This document shows positions 48,756 to 60,849 of a stretch of DNA of 64,000 bases, piece by piece (position 1 is the first letter of the stretch; the number at the start of each line of letters is the position of its first letter). The stretch is taken from assembly GCA_008360975.2 (NCBI GenBank), contig CM039183.1, positions 48,886,850-48,950,849 of the forward strand, in the 5' to 3' direction. The translations under genes were made by a program, and so were the position numbers. Under the pieces are notes generated by a model. That model did not search any database. It was given only the letters and a program-made list of their open reading frames with translations, and was not told the DNA's origin. This stretch comes from Lichenostomus cassidix (lineage: Eukaryota > Chordata > Aves > Passeriformes > Meliphagidae).

Positions 48756-51700
48756 GAAATCTGAGTGCCAGAGTTAAGCCTTCCTGATCTGGCCCTGCTT
48801 TCCTACGGGGTGCTGACACCCAATTCAGACTCCAAATCTTCATCCCATCTGGTGGTTAACTCACCTACTGTGCCTTACTGTTCAGAAAAAGCTGCTTTAT
48901 CCTTTTCATCCCAACTTACATATGATGTTAATGGGAAAAGTGGGAAATTATCTGAGCTCTCAAAACTCTCTCTTCACACGATTTTTATTCCTCTTCTCCT
49001 GGGTTGTCTCATTTGTAGTCCTAACCATAAGTTGATTTCCCTCCACGGTGGAGCAGGGAAGTCAGCAGCACTCCAGACACATCCAGAAGTGTTCCAGAGA
49101 CATCAAAAGATGGATTAAAAATATATGATGAACTTTGTTGGCTTGCAATGAAGTTATCCTTCTTGTCTGTAATTTAAATTCCACAGTAACTTGGTGAACA
49201 TTATTACATTATAACCCCAATATAACGCCAAAGAAAATCTGATGCAGTTAAGAGGAAACAAAAAAATTGGATTTCTGACGTAATGCTGTAGCTGAAAGCT
49301 CCATTTTTGCATGGATAGAAACAACCACCAACCTGTTTGCTCTTCCCCCAATACATACAGATTAGGTAGCATTTTAGTCTTTGAGTGATACCACCAAAAT
49401 CAGATACGTGTAATAGTCTGCCCCAAATGACTGTGATGTTAAAGGTACTGATCTCTTTTTCAGAATAACATACAGATATTAAAGATGAACACACACAAAT
49501 TTGATCTAGACTACCACATACACTATCAAACTGGGTAAAATTGCTGAATACTGTGATCCACTATCACCTCTTATAAAACAATGGAAGGAAAAAAGGCAGC
49601 ACAGAGGAATAACCCACTCGCTATTTGGCAGTTGCAGGGAATTGTAGGCAAGGTGTTGGGCAGATCCCAACATAATGAGATCCATGTGAAGTCATGCATC
49701 TCCCACTCTGGTAGAACAAACTATTTGGTTCGTACTAAATTTGCCCTCTACCTTTCCATTACAGAAAGATGTGTTATCAACCTAGCCTCATTGAAGTTTT
49801 TTTCCTACTTACTGTTTGCTTATTTTTAAACTAAAACATATTATTTGTCATCTCTGGGATCTGGAAATCCCCTGACTTTTTGAACTTCTGTTCTAGTTTT
49901 CCTTTTACTTTTACTTTCATTATTCTCAGAGTGGCAGCACGGATAACAGTGTAACACAATAGTAGTCCTTAATAAAAATGAATAAGAACAAACTGAGAAA
50001 ACAATCTGATTTATGTTCAATCTCTTTTTGTAATAACCACCTTCCTTCCTGCCTAAGAAACAGAAGGAGTTCTGGTCCTCAAGAAAGCACAACACATTTG
50101 TGGTATGACCATGTGCCAACATAGTGCTTCAGGCACTGGAACGACAGAGATTTGAATGACAGCACTGATACTGTTTGGTGATAACACTTAAAATGAAAAT
50201 TGACACTTAAAATTAAAATTATATTGCTCATAATTCAAATAGGAAATATTTCATTTGACTTGGGGCACTGAAATAATCTCAGGTCTGATCTGTCTAACCC
50301 ATCTCACCTATATACCTTCCTGTTATTCAAGACTGTGAAAACAGTTTCTTGGCCACCACCCTCATGGGAGTTAATTTTCCTGATGTCACAGGTTTTGCTG
50401 AGCAACAAAAGAAGAGTGGTTTTTTGCACACTTGAGAAAAGCAAGCGGAAATGTGATGTTATGACATCTACTAGTTAATCAAAATGCAAGAGTGAAAAAC
50501 GCAAAGCAACCCTAGCTGAAGATGCAAGAGTACCATATCTTGGTAGAAATGCAATTTGTATGTGTATTAAGGTTTATTACATGGAGCTTACAAAAATGAG
50601 CAATATCCCCTTTTTTGAATGCTGCACACCATCTTGTGACCTGTGACTTGCAGTTGTTGTGGCAGTGATTTTCAAAGTGCTCTTTGGAAATTGTTTGGAA
50701 ATCATTTAATGTTTGGAAATTATTTAATTTAATTTATAGCTCTCTTCTGAGACCGAACTTTGTTTTTTAAAGCAAAGAAAAAAGACTATCTCATGTGATG
50801 ACTTCAAATAATTTCTGTGACTGAATCATTACTGCTTTGAAAAAAAAAGCTACTTTGAGGGCTTCCAACCTTAGCAAAATCTTAAAGAAACCTGATCAGT
50901 TGTGACGCTGGGTTTAGAGCTTGAATGATGATATCTTGTAGGTAATTTTTTTCACTCCATGAACAGTCTTGACACTTTGACAAAAACTTTCAATTACATT
51001 CATTAAGATGTCTGTCTTGTTCCAAATGTTCCGTAAGCTGGATCACTCTGCTTCTACTTAGACTCAGGTAAAAGATTATTTTTCCTTGAAAATTCACACA
51101 TGGCACCTCACCATCTCTGCTCTTGGTAATCAAATACTAATGCAAAAGTTTCACAGAAGTTACCAAGCAGGGGAGGAAGCCCAGGAGCTGGAGAGCATTC
51201 TTGTCTTCTTATGGGGTTCAGTGTTTCTGTTGACATTTTGCAACAGGCAATATTAATGTAACTGCTTCATTTTGTCGTCCTTAAAGACATATCCAAGTTA
51301 GTGCTGCCTGTGATTCCCTGGTTAGTACTGTTAGGTACTTCCATTTCTGTAAACAAGAGCTAACCATCCTCTCACATCCCTTACTGCTCTAATCAATAAA
51401 GCTGTACCACATTGCCAACACAAATACTTGCTTGCACCCACGCATGGATTGCAGTGAGGGGAAGGCTTCCCCACAGTGGCATGACACAGGTGCCATTAAG
51501 CATTTTTACTGAAAACCAAATATTGCCAACTTTGTACACCTCCATTCAGGATCAGAAATTAGAGATATGTAATTGCTCCCAAGCTTCAGTACTTTACCCT
51601 TGCCACTGTGACAACCGTGGTGAGTAGTGACCCCTGCCAGGTGGTCACTTATCCCTCTTATGAGGAACTGGACACTGGGTTGTAGCAAGGAGAAAGATGC

Positions 51701-52889
51701 AGAGGACCATCTTGGTCTCCCTCTGAGGTGAAGACCAGGTTAGGCATTTGTCAAGTAAGAAGTTGTCTGGATGAGCATATTGAACCAAAGAGCATGGCCA
51801 AGGTCTCCCAGGGACAAAGTCACTAACATGCTAAGGGCCCTTTTCCCCATCTGCAATGCCTTGTGAAGGGACTCTTCCTCACAGGAATGAAAGGGACAAA
51901 ATGAAAATTGCTACTCACATGGCTTACTCATTTTTTTCCTGGCACAATCTCTCATCTGTCATACAAGGGGCTGTATTCCTATATGTTCTGCCATAATTTA
52001 AAACGAAGATTACAAGAACCTTCTCACTTCTTTTATGTCGCTCATTCAAAGCCAGACAGACTGACTGCTAGGAAGTGCTTTCTTTCCTTTGATTGTCTCC
52101 ATTGCGTTGTAGAGAGAAATTGACCCTTTCAGGAAATATATTTGTCAGCTGGCAGAAAAAAACAATATTAATGATACCACAGAAGCCAAACATTTTAAGG
52201 GTTTCCCACTTAAAACTGCAAAGATGTTACTCTCAAACCACCCGCCATGCAGGATTTTTATTTTGGCACCTCCTGTATAGTAAACTGTAATAAAGTCACT
52301 GTGTGACACAAGTTTGTGTTTTAGAAAAGTTATTCTCCAATTTAGTACTCCTGCTAACACCACATTTGTGCTCACTCCTCCTCCCTCTCCGATTGGAAGC
52401 ACTAAAGGCAAAGATCATGGGCTGGGATAAGAACAATTTACTGGAAACAGCAACGAGATAAGAAAATGAATCCTAACAGCAACAATATTAATAACAAAAG
52501 GTGTAAGAAGTAATTTATGTGGAAAGCCCACAACAATACCAGGATCTTCCCCAGCACATTTTCTCCTGACCAGAAAGAACCCTTTCTCCTCAGAACAGAG
52601 AGAGAGACTCTTCCTCTCGTCCCCAGGATTGACATAGGGTGGCATAGAATATCTAGGCCTTAGTCATGCCCCCTCCTAGTGACTGAGAAAATTAATCCTG
52701 TCCAGGCTAAAACCAGCACACATTATATTTTGTTTCTCCAGAATAGAGTTAGCTCGTCATGCTGGGTTTAGAAGTGTTTTAGCTTCCTTTATGACCTGAG
52801 GTTTGAAGCAGGACAGTTCTTGCTGACTGTTCTCAGCTTAGCAAAGGACTTGTTTGATGGTTAAAATCCTTGTCCATAGCTATTTCCCA

Positions 52890-52952
52890 ATATCTGTCTA
52901 TCTGTATATCCCTCTATCCAGCTATCTACCCATCAATCCATCTGTCTATCCA
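52890..52952. repeat. Degenerate TCTA/TCTG tetranucleotide repeat
   Basis: Imperfect TCTATC, TCTGTC and CCATC units. Decayed microsatellite. Confidence 0.75.
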
Positions 52953-54111
52953 GTTGTTTATTTCAGCTGTTGCTCGCAATACTTCTTCACTGAAATAGTC
53001 AGGGAGAAGGAAGCTTAGTGATTAAGCAACAAGTTGTACCTCTGAGAGCCTAAAGAAGAGGGGCACTCTCCCATGTTTGCTCAGGGCTCCTTTTAGCCTC
53101 ATGTCAGGGGTGAGGGTAAACTTCCCTCTGTGAGGGCTGGACACTGTTTGGGAAAGGACCATAAGGAGATGTTGTGAGAAATCAGAGCTAGAGCTGAAAT
53201 AATTTCTTCCACACAAACTGTTCTGCTTTCTGTGGTTCCTAGGGGTCGATCAGACCTGGTGGAAGGCCCCTGTGTTGTTGGAGGGATTGTATTTGCCTGA
53301 GAAAATCTACTTTCCATCTCATTCCTCCTGGCCCACAGGCTTGCTAGTTTAAGGATCCCTGCCTGGGAATCCCCATGCTGCTTTTGCTTCCTGGAACCCC
53401 ATTGCCAAGGGGTTTTCCACAGGAAGGGCAAGCAGGTCAGATTTTTTTTTTTGTAAAATTAATATTTAATTGACTTAGGCCACAACATATACTGATGGAA
53501 TTTCTTGTCACCTAAGAAACACTTTAAATAAAAACTGAATTGATTTTTCCCAGTCCCCTATTCTGTCCTAAAAAAAAACCCCAGACCCAAAGTACTTCAG
53601 TAGCAGCTCTAACAAAGGGTAAAAAATATCAAGGAAAAAAAGAGATAAACAACAAGCTTTATGCGACTCTTTAAAACAGTGAACAAATAACAAGACAGTG
53701 ACTTCATGCTTTAAATTACTTTACTTTGGCACTTCAAATAGCAGTTAGAGATGTTTTTTCCTTCTAATTTTACAAGCTGCTTTCAAAAACATTTCAAATT
53801 CCCAACACTTATCTTGCTATCATGTGTCCAAAGCAGACATCCTCCCACTTCAGGATCAGCCCCCGTCACAGCTCTCTCACCCTGCTTGAAACTGCAAATT
53901 CTGCATGTGGAGTACACTTGCTACAGACACCTCTGCCACCTCCACAGCAGAGCTCAGCTAAAAGCTGCAAGCAGCAAGGAGAGGGATGGGCAGCCAGAGG
54001 CACATGGAGTAAAAGCGATTTGCCCTTTGTGGCAGGTGGAGGATGGCGAGAGGCAAGGACTGCAGCTGCACCCAGCATTGGGCTGCAGGGGGGAGGGCAG
54101 TGGATGGACCT

Positions 54112-54130
54112 ACAGACAGACAGACAGACA
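54112..54130. repeat. Short ACAG tetranucleotide repeat
   Basis: Nearly five ACAG units without interruption. Confidence 0.8.
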
Positions 54131-54509
54131 CCTGCAGAAAAATACATCCCACCCAAACTGTAGAAGGTGTCTAATTAAGCTCCCCTTCCCTGCAAAGCTG
54201 TCGCTAGGTAAGCAAAACTGTTTAAAACATGTTCATCATTAAAGTGTCCCCCGACAGCAGGATGTGGCAGCAGACTCGGCGACAGAAGGGAGAAGAAGAG
54301 AGGCATATGGACCCCAGCCCTGTCCCCTGCTGACAAGCTGCCTCGCTGCAAGCCCCCTTTTCACTGTCGTCCGTGCGTGCAGCAGATTGCAATGGCCCAA
54401 CTTTCCCATCTGTATCCCAGGCCTGTGCCCCTGACAATGTGGCAGCCATGCAGTTTTCATCAGGCAGGGAGCAGGGGAGGGGGAGGCTGTGGGCAGGGGA
54501 GGGTGGAGA

Positions 54510-54870
54510 AGGGGGAGATATTAACCACCAATAATCACAATGCTATCCATAATGCATTGTCTCCATGAGATTACATGGTATATTTCCAGTGGGGATTAGC
54601 CCATCCATCACAGCCCTTTATTGGCCCTTTTTTTGTTGTATAAAGCCCAAACACTGTCGTAAAATTCTAAACCGCTTAATTGCTGTGCTGTAAAAATTTG
54701 CATATCAGAGATATGTCATTCCTTCGTTAAATGGCACTAGGCATTTGTTACAAGGTCCCAACAATCACAGGAGAGCACCCCAGAAAAAGGTCACCTCTTG
54801 GCATAATGCAAAGTTCTCTGCTGAATTCTAACCTGCAGCAATTACAGTTTGAATGTATTGCAACTTAATG
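54510..54870. promoter_or_regulatory. Candidate enhancer with octamer and bicoid-type sites
   Basis: Contains a GGGATTA core of the OTX/PITX type (54592-54598), TTAATTG (54677-54683) and a perfect octamer ATTTGCAT (54696-54703), plus AACAATCAC and GCAATTACAG. Repeat-free and with conserved-like texture. Unverified. Confidence 0.45.
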
Positions 54871-54874
54871 GATT

Positions 54875-57865
54875 TTGATTTTCTGTGAGTCAAACTCCCT
54901 GGGCACAGAGAGCCCTTGCTTCAGCGGATCAGACAAGGTAAGCAATGTGATGGTGATGGCACAGTCCCTGTTTCTGTAAAGCCTGCAAGCCTGACTCCGA
55001 AAGTACACCTTCATAAGCCAAATTGTGAACCTTGGTGCAAACTTTCCATCACTGACATATGTCTTGTTTTCATAGATCAGTAGCAAGTAGAGAGTACTAC
55101 AGCCATTGCATTGCTGCTTCAAGTATTCGTCATTAAAAACATCCTGAATTTAGATATCTGTGTATGAGTGCTAACAAAAAGGGTAATTATAATAATGAGC
55201 AGCTTTTAACCCATGGATCTGAAAGATTCTTTACAAAAGCAAGAACATATCATTGTCCTGAATTTGCACCTTCAAAAACTGGCTTTGAAGAGCTGGTTTG
55301 AAGCCAGGGGCACCCTGCAGATCCCAACAGTGTGCACTGCTCTCAGCAGCCCTAGCTGCTCCCCTCTGCTTCCTCCCATCTGCTTGACAAGGACTGAAAG
55401 TACCAGTATTTTAACCCATGATCAGGTATTTACTCCATGTCTTCTCCATTAACTGCTGCAGAGGTTGCCCAGATGTGCTTTCAATCCGCTTAGCAATTTT
55501 TCAATTTTTTTCAGTATTTTAAGGGCATGCTGAAACCAGACCATTTCACCCCCATCTAGTTTGATATTACAAAATGTTACACAACAGGAGAAGTGCAGGT
55601 CAGATACTTTTCTCAAAACACAGAGCCTGGAAGCTGGATCTTTTTCCTGCATAATAGCAGGAAGTATGGTTTCTCATCTTGCCAGGAATATGTCAAAAAT
55701 GAGGTGACTAGAGCAGTCTAAAGTGATTTTAAGGGTCCTGTAGAGATTTGGGGGTCAAAGTCTGTTTCAAGTCTTGGTATAATAGAAGAGCCTTTTGCAA
55801 GCCTTGATATAAAAAATAGGAGAGAATGAGGAGAAATTCTGGGCTGTACGTACCTGGCACCTTGGCTTGAGTTGGCATGTGCTGAAATATTGAGAGTTAG
55901 CTTTGAAAACTGTTCAAGGTACAAGAGGTGCCCATCATAGTCAGAACCCAAAACAAACTGAGTCTTCTTTAATTATACACTCTGTTCCTCTTTCCCCCAA
56001 CTTCCTCCTCACCCACAATCATCCATACCTCTACATGGGACACAAATTTACCTGTCTCTACATTTCTGAGGCACTGCCACTGCCCATCCTACCCATGTGA
56101 TCAGAGGCAGCCTGGGAATATGCTTTTGGATGTGGGTGAGTGAGATATGCTCTCCTCCAAGGGACTGCCACACTCACTTTCTGTAGTGACTGACAATTTC
56201 CTCCAAAAAAGAAGGAAGCACCTCCAGGAAGCACTGATGCGTCTTAAATGTGAGGGGGACAAAGGCAAGTGGGCTCCTTTAGGTGTGCCCCAAACACAAT
56301 GGTAAGGTAGAACACACTTTCATGCCTTTGAAAGCTTGCCAGTACTTTCTAAGAGTTCAGACCTGCTCTCCTTTTCCAAGTGAAGCAGAGACAGGTGAGA
56401 GGGAAGAAGTTGGCCAACAAGAACTTCCACCTCCTGCCTGTGTGCTGGAGGTCAGTGTAAGAATCTGCTTAAGCCATACCAGCCTTTTGAACCTCCCTCA
56501 GAGTGTGCAGCCCTATTCTCTGAACATAATTAATGTCTTATAAATATTATTTCTGCAGTAGCAAGTGGATGAGCAAGATTATGTGTGCCACAAAACCAGA
56601 ACCTACTGCAGAAGCTCAAGTGCCTTCCTCAGCAGAAAGCAGGAGATAGAGCTAAAGTACTGCAGGTACAGGATCAAAGTAATGGCTTTACTTCAAGGCA
56701 TCTGGCTTATCTTTGTAACCCAGCCCCATAACTCCAGGAAACTGGCAACATACTTCATCACCTCAGGAAAATTTCCTCTAACAGTTCTATTTCAGCAAAC
56801 AATTTATGTTTTATAGTATCTATTTTACATGTTCTTTTCCCAAACATTTTTCTTCCTACCAATAAGTACATTTTTCAGGTGTATATCTCTTACTCATGTT
56901 GCAAGGACTCATACTTAAAATCAATCTTACACTGTATTTAATAATCACATTATGGTAGTTTTATTACTATTAAATTTTAGTCTGGCAGGTAGTTCACTAA
57001 CCAGAAAGAATTCTAACAAGCAACCTGAACATTCTAACATAGCAAAACCATCTTATCTTTGTTTTCCTTTATAATTAACAACTAACATCAATGCAAAGTT
57101 CTTGTCCTACATGTAAACACAGCCACAGTCACTTCACTTTTATCTGAGTTCTTGATTAAGTAGGCCTTCTACAAAGTAGCCCCACGTACCTTTGCTGAAA
57201 AAGATTTCAGCCTCTGCCCTCATGCTGATAAAACCCTCTCCCCTCTGTGGCACCAATGCAACTGCTGGTATGGCTGCAGATCTACAAAATCATCAATGCA
57301 GGAAGAAAACCCTCCAAAAGAAAAAGTTAAACCAGATTATTTCAGACAGACAATTCACAGTGGTTGCCTGGAATCTCTTGAACCAGCTTATTTCACATCC
57401 ACAAGCCTGTGCCTCTTTCACACCACTAACTCTGCTTTACAGAAGGAGAAGCAAAATCTGACCCATCCAAGGTTTTCCAACATTGCAGTGACAGAGCTGG
57501 AAATAGGTCTGGAGTCCTGCATCACAGCACCATAAATGATCCCAAGGTCCATTTCCTCCCTTCCTCCTCTTCCACCCTCCAAAGGCTTCCAACTGTCAGG
57601 AGCAACCTTCCAATATCACAGGGACAGTCTGCAGAGCTCAGTGGATACTACAAAGGGGTCTTCAAGGGGCAGAACTGGAGTTTGGCTTGCCAGCTGCCCT
57701 CCCTGAGAGCTCATCCCCCACTAACATTTATATCTGCCTTGGAAATAGATTTGTTACACAGCCCATCTCCCAGTCCACCTCCTGCTTCTCTCTCTCTTAT
57801 ATATTCTGTCCATACCAGACCCAGAGGAGCATTCCTGCTGCCTTCAGTGAGGTTTGAGATGGGAC
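54875..57865. other. Intergenic DNA
   Basis: No gene, RNA gene or dispersed repeat recognised. Confidence 0.5.
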
Positions 57866-57869
57866 TAAA

Positions 57870-58220
57870 TAGTCTCTAAGTGCAATTTATTTTACCCTCA
57901 TTGAGCATTATTAATGTTTCTGTTAGGATGGAACAAATTATGTAATAATGCGTCCTTTTCTCCTGCTTGATTCATTATTTAAAATTACCCAGACAATAAT
58001 TTATGTGAATTATTCTGCAATTAATTTGCCATGAGTTTGCTGCAAATACTCTCTGAACGGTGTTTGGGCTCTCTTGATTGGTTCCAAAGGTCTGTTTTAC
58101 ACCTGGGGGCCAGACCTGATATGTGCAAATTTTAGGGAATGTCTACATAAGAATATGGGCTATTTCCATTAAATTAATACACAGTCCCATTTGAGGGTTT
58201 TTACTTTGTTTTCCAAATGT
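57870..58220. promoter_or_regulatory. Candidate enhancer-like conserved block
   Basis: GAGCATTATTAATG, AAATTATGTAATAATGCG, GCAATTAATTTGCC, TTGATTGGTTCC and CATTAAATTAATAC lie in one repeat-free run. Very high TAAT/ATTA density, typical of neural developmental enhancers. Confidence 0.45.
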
Positions 58221-58739
58221 TGGAGGTGTTTTCTGTGGTTTAGCAGAAATCTGCTTCTAACTGAATTAAGGTAAATCATTGCTGCTTAGGTCACATCCAA
58301 ATAATTTCCCTGTGCTTTTGCCCAGTTTCAACTAAATCAGTAGAAAGCCACAGCTTTAGTCAACAGTGCAACAAAAAAGCCTTTTGAATCAGGTTTCCAG
58401 TGGGGTAGTTCCATTTTGCAACCTCAGCATCTGTTTCCCATGTCTTTTGTTCATTTATTTTAATAATAATTTGATATTTTGCATCTGTCCCAAAGTCTTT
58501 TGAACCCAGTGAAAAACTTTCCTTGACATTCACGACATCTACATCTATTTAACTGACAGTGTAGTGTCTTGCTTGATTGGAAGAGCAGAAGTATGGCTGA
58601 TAGAAGTTGCCTTCACATTCCTGACTGCAGGCACACTCTGATTTGCAGCACCTGAGGTGTGAGGTCCCAGATGGAGCAGGATGGCTAATGGGAATGGCTG
58701 GAGAGTCACCTGATGATGCAGAATATTCTTCCAGAGGCT

Positions 58740-59080
58740 TCATATGAATTTGTGAATAGATCTGTGTTCATTACATTTTAATTAGTTCCTAGTAAATGTG
58801 CCTTAATAAGCTCTTTTTAAAGAAATAAAGTAACTGCCATATTAAATGCATCTTGGGTAAATATGTGGCAGTGGGAAACAGCCCTTTCTTAACTTCCTGG
58901 GTCTATAAACATTAACACACTCATAAATACATTTGCATGTAGACACAAGACTTAATAAAAGCCTTTGACGATACCATTCATCCCCTTTGCACAAACATAT
59001 TCCAGTTATCATTAGCCTTGTAATTAAAATCCTTTTAACAGCACTAATTGAAGGTTTCACCACCATAACTTTGTCATCTT
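58740..59080. promoter_or_regulatory. Candidate enhancer-like block with octamer
   Basis: Contains TTTAATTAG (58776-58784), a perfect octamer ATTTGCAT (58931-58938), ATCATTAGCC, TTGTAATTAAAATC and GCACTAATTG within about 340 bases. Confidence 0.42.
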
Positions 59081-59519
59081 AAAAGCTGCTTGCTTAATGC
59101 ATAACTATTGGAAGTGCTGGAGAGTGGGTGCATCAAACACTCCAGGCAAGACTTCTCACGGCACCAGTGAGTAGGAATCAAGAGCCAAGAGGCCAGGAAA
59201 ATACAGAATCCTAGGATAAACTAGCAGGTTACAGAAACACCAGCAGATTACAGGCACTGCTAGCTCAAAAGCAGCACTCTCCAGCAAGACCTATCAACAC
59301 TTCATGCTGCAAAGGTGATATTTTCTGCTCCCTCCCCCAGCCTGTCGGTGAAAAGGTCTTGCCACAGCAACCTAAGGCACTTTCACCAATAATTAACTGG
59401 AATTGAGTTCATTAGGTAAAACAAAGGGCAAGCAAGCATTGGAATGTCACGCCAGCCTCCCACATGGAAAGTGAAGCCAATCCATAATCCATTGAAGCAC
59501 AGGGTGGGGTAAAGGCTCA

Positions 59520-59960
59520 CGTATTAGTGCAGTCACCAAGGTGTAGAAATATAATAATAAAGTTCCACAACTGTCCTATTAACATACCAGATTTGATTTG
59601 GCTCCATTATATTTCATCAAATAGTTTACAAAGCACCCCGCATAAAACATCATCATAATTGTAATCATATATTTGGCGATTTAACGTGTACACCATAATG
59701 TACCATTAGTTACACAAATAACTAATAATTTGCTAATGACAATATTATGTTAAGTCAGTTTAGGGGCAATTAAAGTGAGTGATATTTACATATGCCTAAT
59801 GAATCACAGTCGATGGCAGATTAAGAGATTCTAATGAATATTCATCCAGACATTCGCAACCAGCTTCACAGTTTATAAACTGAATTATGGTTGATTTGCC
59901 CTTTTAAAAATGAATATGTGAGTATCTTCTGCATGGGAGGAATGAACAATTGGGGCTGAT
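59520..59960. promoter_or_regulatory. Strongest enhancer-like block, POU/homeodomain-site rich
   Basis: About 400 repeat-free bases. Includes ATCATAATTGTAATC, TTTAACGTGTACACC, ACCATTAGTTAC, CTAATAATTTGCTAATGAC, CAATTAAAG, GCCTAATGAATCACAGTCG and the perfect 12-base palindrome ATGAATATTCAT (59834-59845), a POU-dimer-like site. CpGs survive at several points despite the AT-richness. Confidence 0.5.
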
Positions 59961-60089
59961 TGTAAAATTTTTTTTTAAGCAATGTACTGGTCAGGACACA
60001 AAACATTTTTATGCACTCTCATACCCTTGGCTTCTCAGCTCTTTTTATATCACATATCAGCCTTGATGAACTATCTCCATATTCATTCC

Positions 60090-60340
60090 ACCCCATGACA
60101 TGAAATATAGAAAATGTTTTGTGTTGAATTAAATGCAATAGAAGTTTTATGCAGACTCACTAAGGAAATAATTACACAGGTAGCCTGCTTTCCCCAAGCA
60201 GAGTAAACAAACTCTCTCTCTGCCATATGCTAACAACATTCTGCTTTTAAAGGTAGCCTTTATGCAAGCTCACTTGAGCGACTGACCAAAATATCATTCA
60301 TTCAAAAAGAAGCTGTATAAGCTTCTCATAGGATGAAATT
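60090..60340. other. Repeat-free AT-rich DNA after the enhancer-like block
   Basis: GTGTTGAATTAAATGC and GGAAATAATTACACAGG, plus other AT cores. Possible continuation of the constrained region up to the CR1 insertion at 60.6 kb. Weak. Confidence 0.25.
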
Positions 60341-60589
60341 AGAGTTACTTTGGCATACCCTATGCCAGAAGTTTCTGCTGTTATTTATACCAATAATATT
60401 GATAGCAGTAACAATAATAGCTGAGAGCATCAGATACAGTTTTATGGTTTGGCTATCAGATTTCAAAGTGAGCTCAAACAAATATGAAGTATTTAAAGTC
60501 CACACACTGAGTTTTCCTTAGAAGTCCCTGTGAAGTATTTGTGTGGTTCTGTAGTAGTCCTTCATCAGACTGCTCTCTGTGACACAAAA

Positions 60590-60845
60590 TCACAGATGGG
60601 TCAGGTTGGAAGGGACCACAGTGGGTCATCTGATCCAGCCTCCCTGCTCAAGCAGGGTTACCCTGGAGCACATTGCACAGGATTATATACAGATGGTTCT
60701 TTAATATCTTGTGTGAGGGAGACTGCACAACCTCTCTGGGCAGCTTTTTCCACTGCATGGTTACCTGCACAGTAAAATTCTTTATATTCAGGTAGAATTT
60801 CCTGTGCATCAGATTCTGCCAGTTCTTGCTTCAGCATCATTGCCC
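60590..60845 (-). mobile_element. CR1-type LINE 3' fragment
   Basis: Antisense CR1 copy: GGTTGGAAGGGACCACAG, CTCCCTGCTCAAGCAGGG, CACAACCTCTCTGGGCAGC, TGCACAGTAAAATTCTTTAT and GAATTTCCTGTGCATCAG occur in the expected order. 5'-truncated, no coding capacity. Confidence 0.9.
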
Positions 60846-60849
60846 CTAA

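Larger units (their letters stand above)
48760..54505. other. Intergenic DNA
   Basis: No gene recognised. Contains imperfect TCTA repeats (52890-52952), an ACAG run (54112-54130), a near-tandem 19-base duplication near 50184-50221 and repeated TTTGGAAAT units near 50686-50722. Confidence 0.5.
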
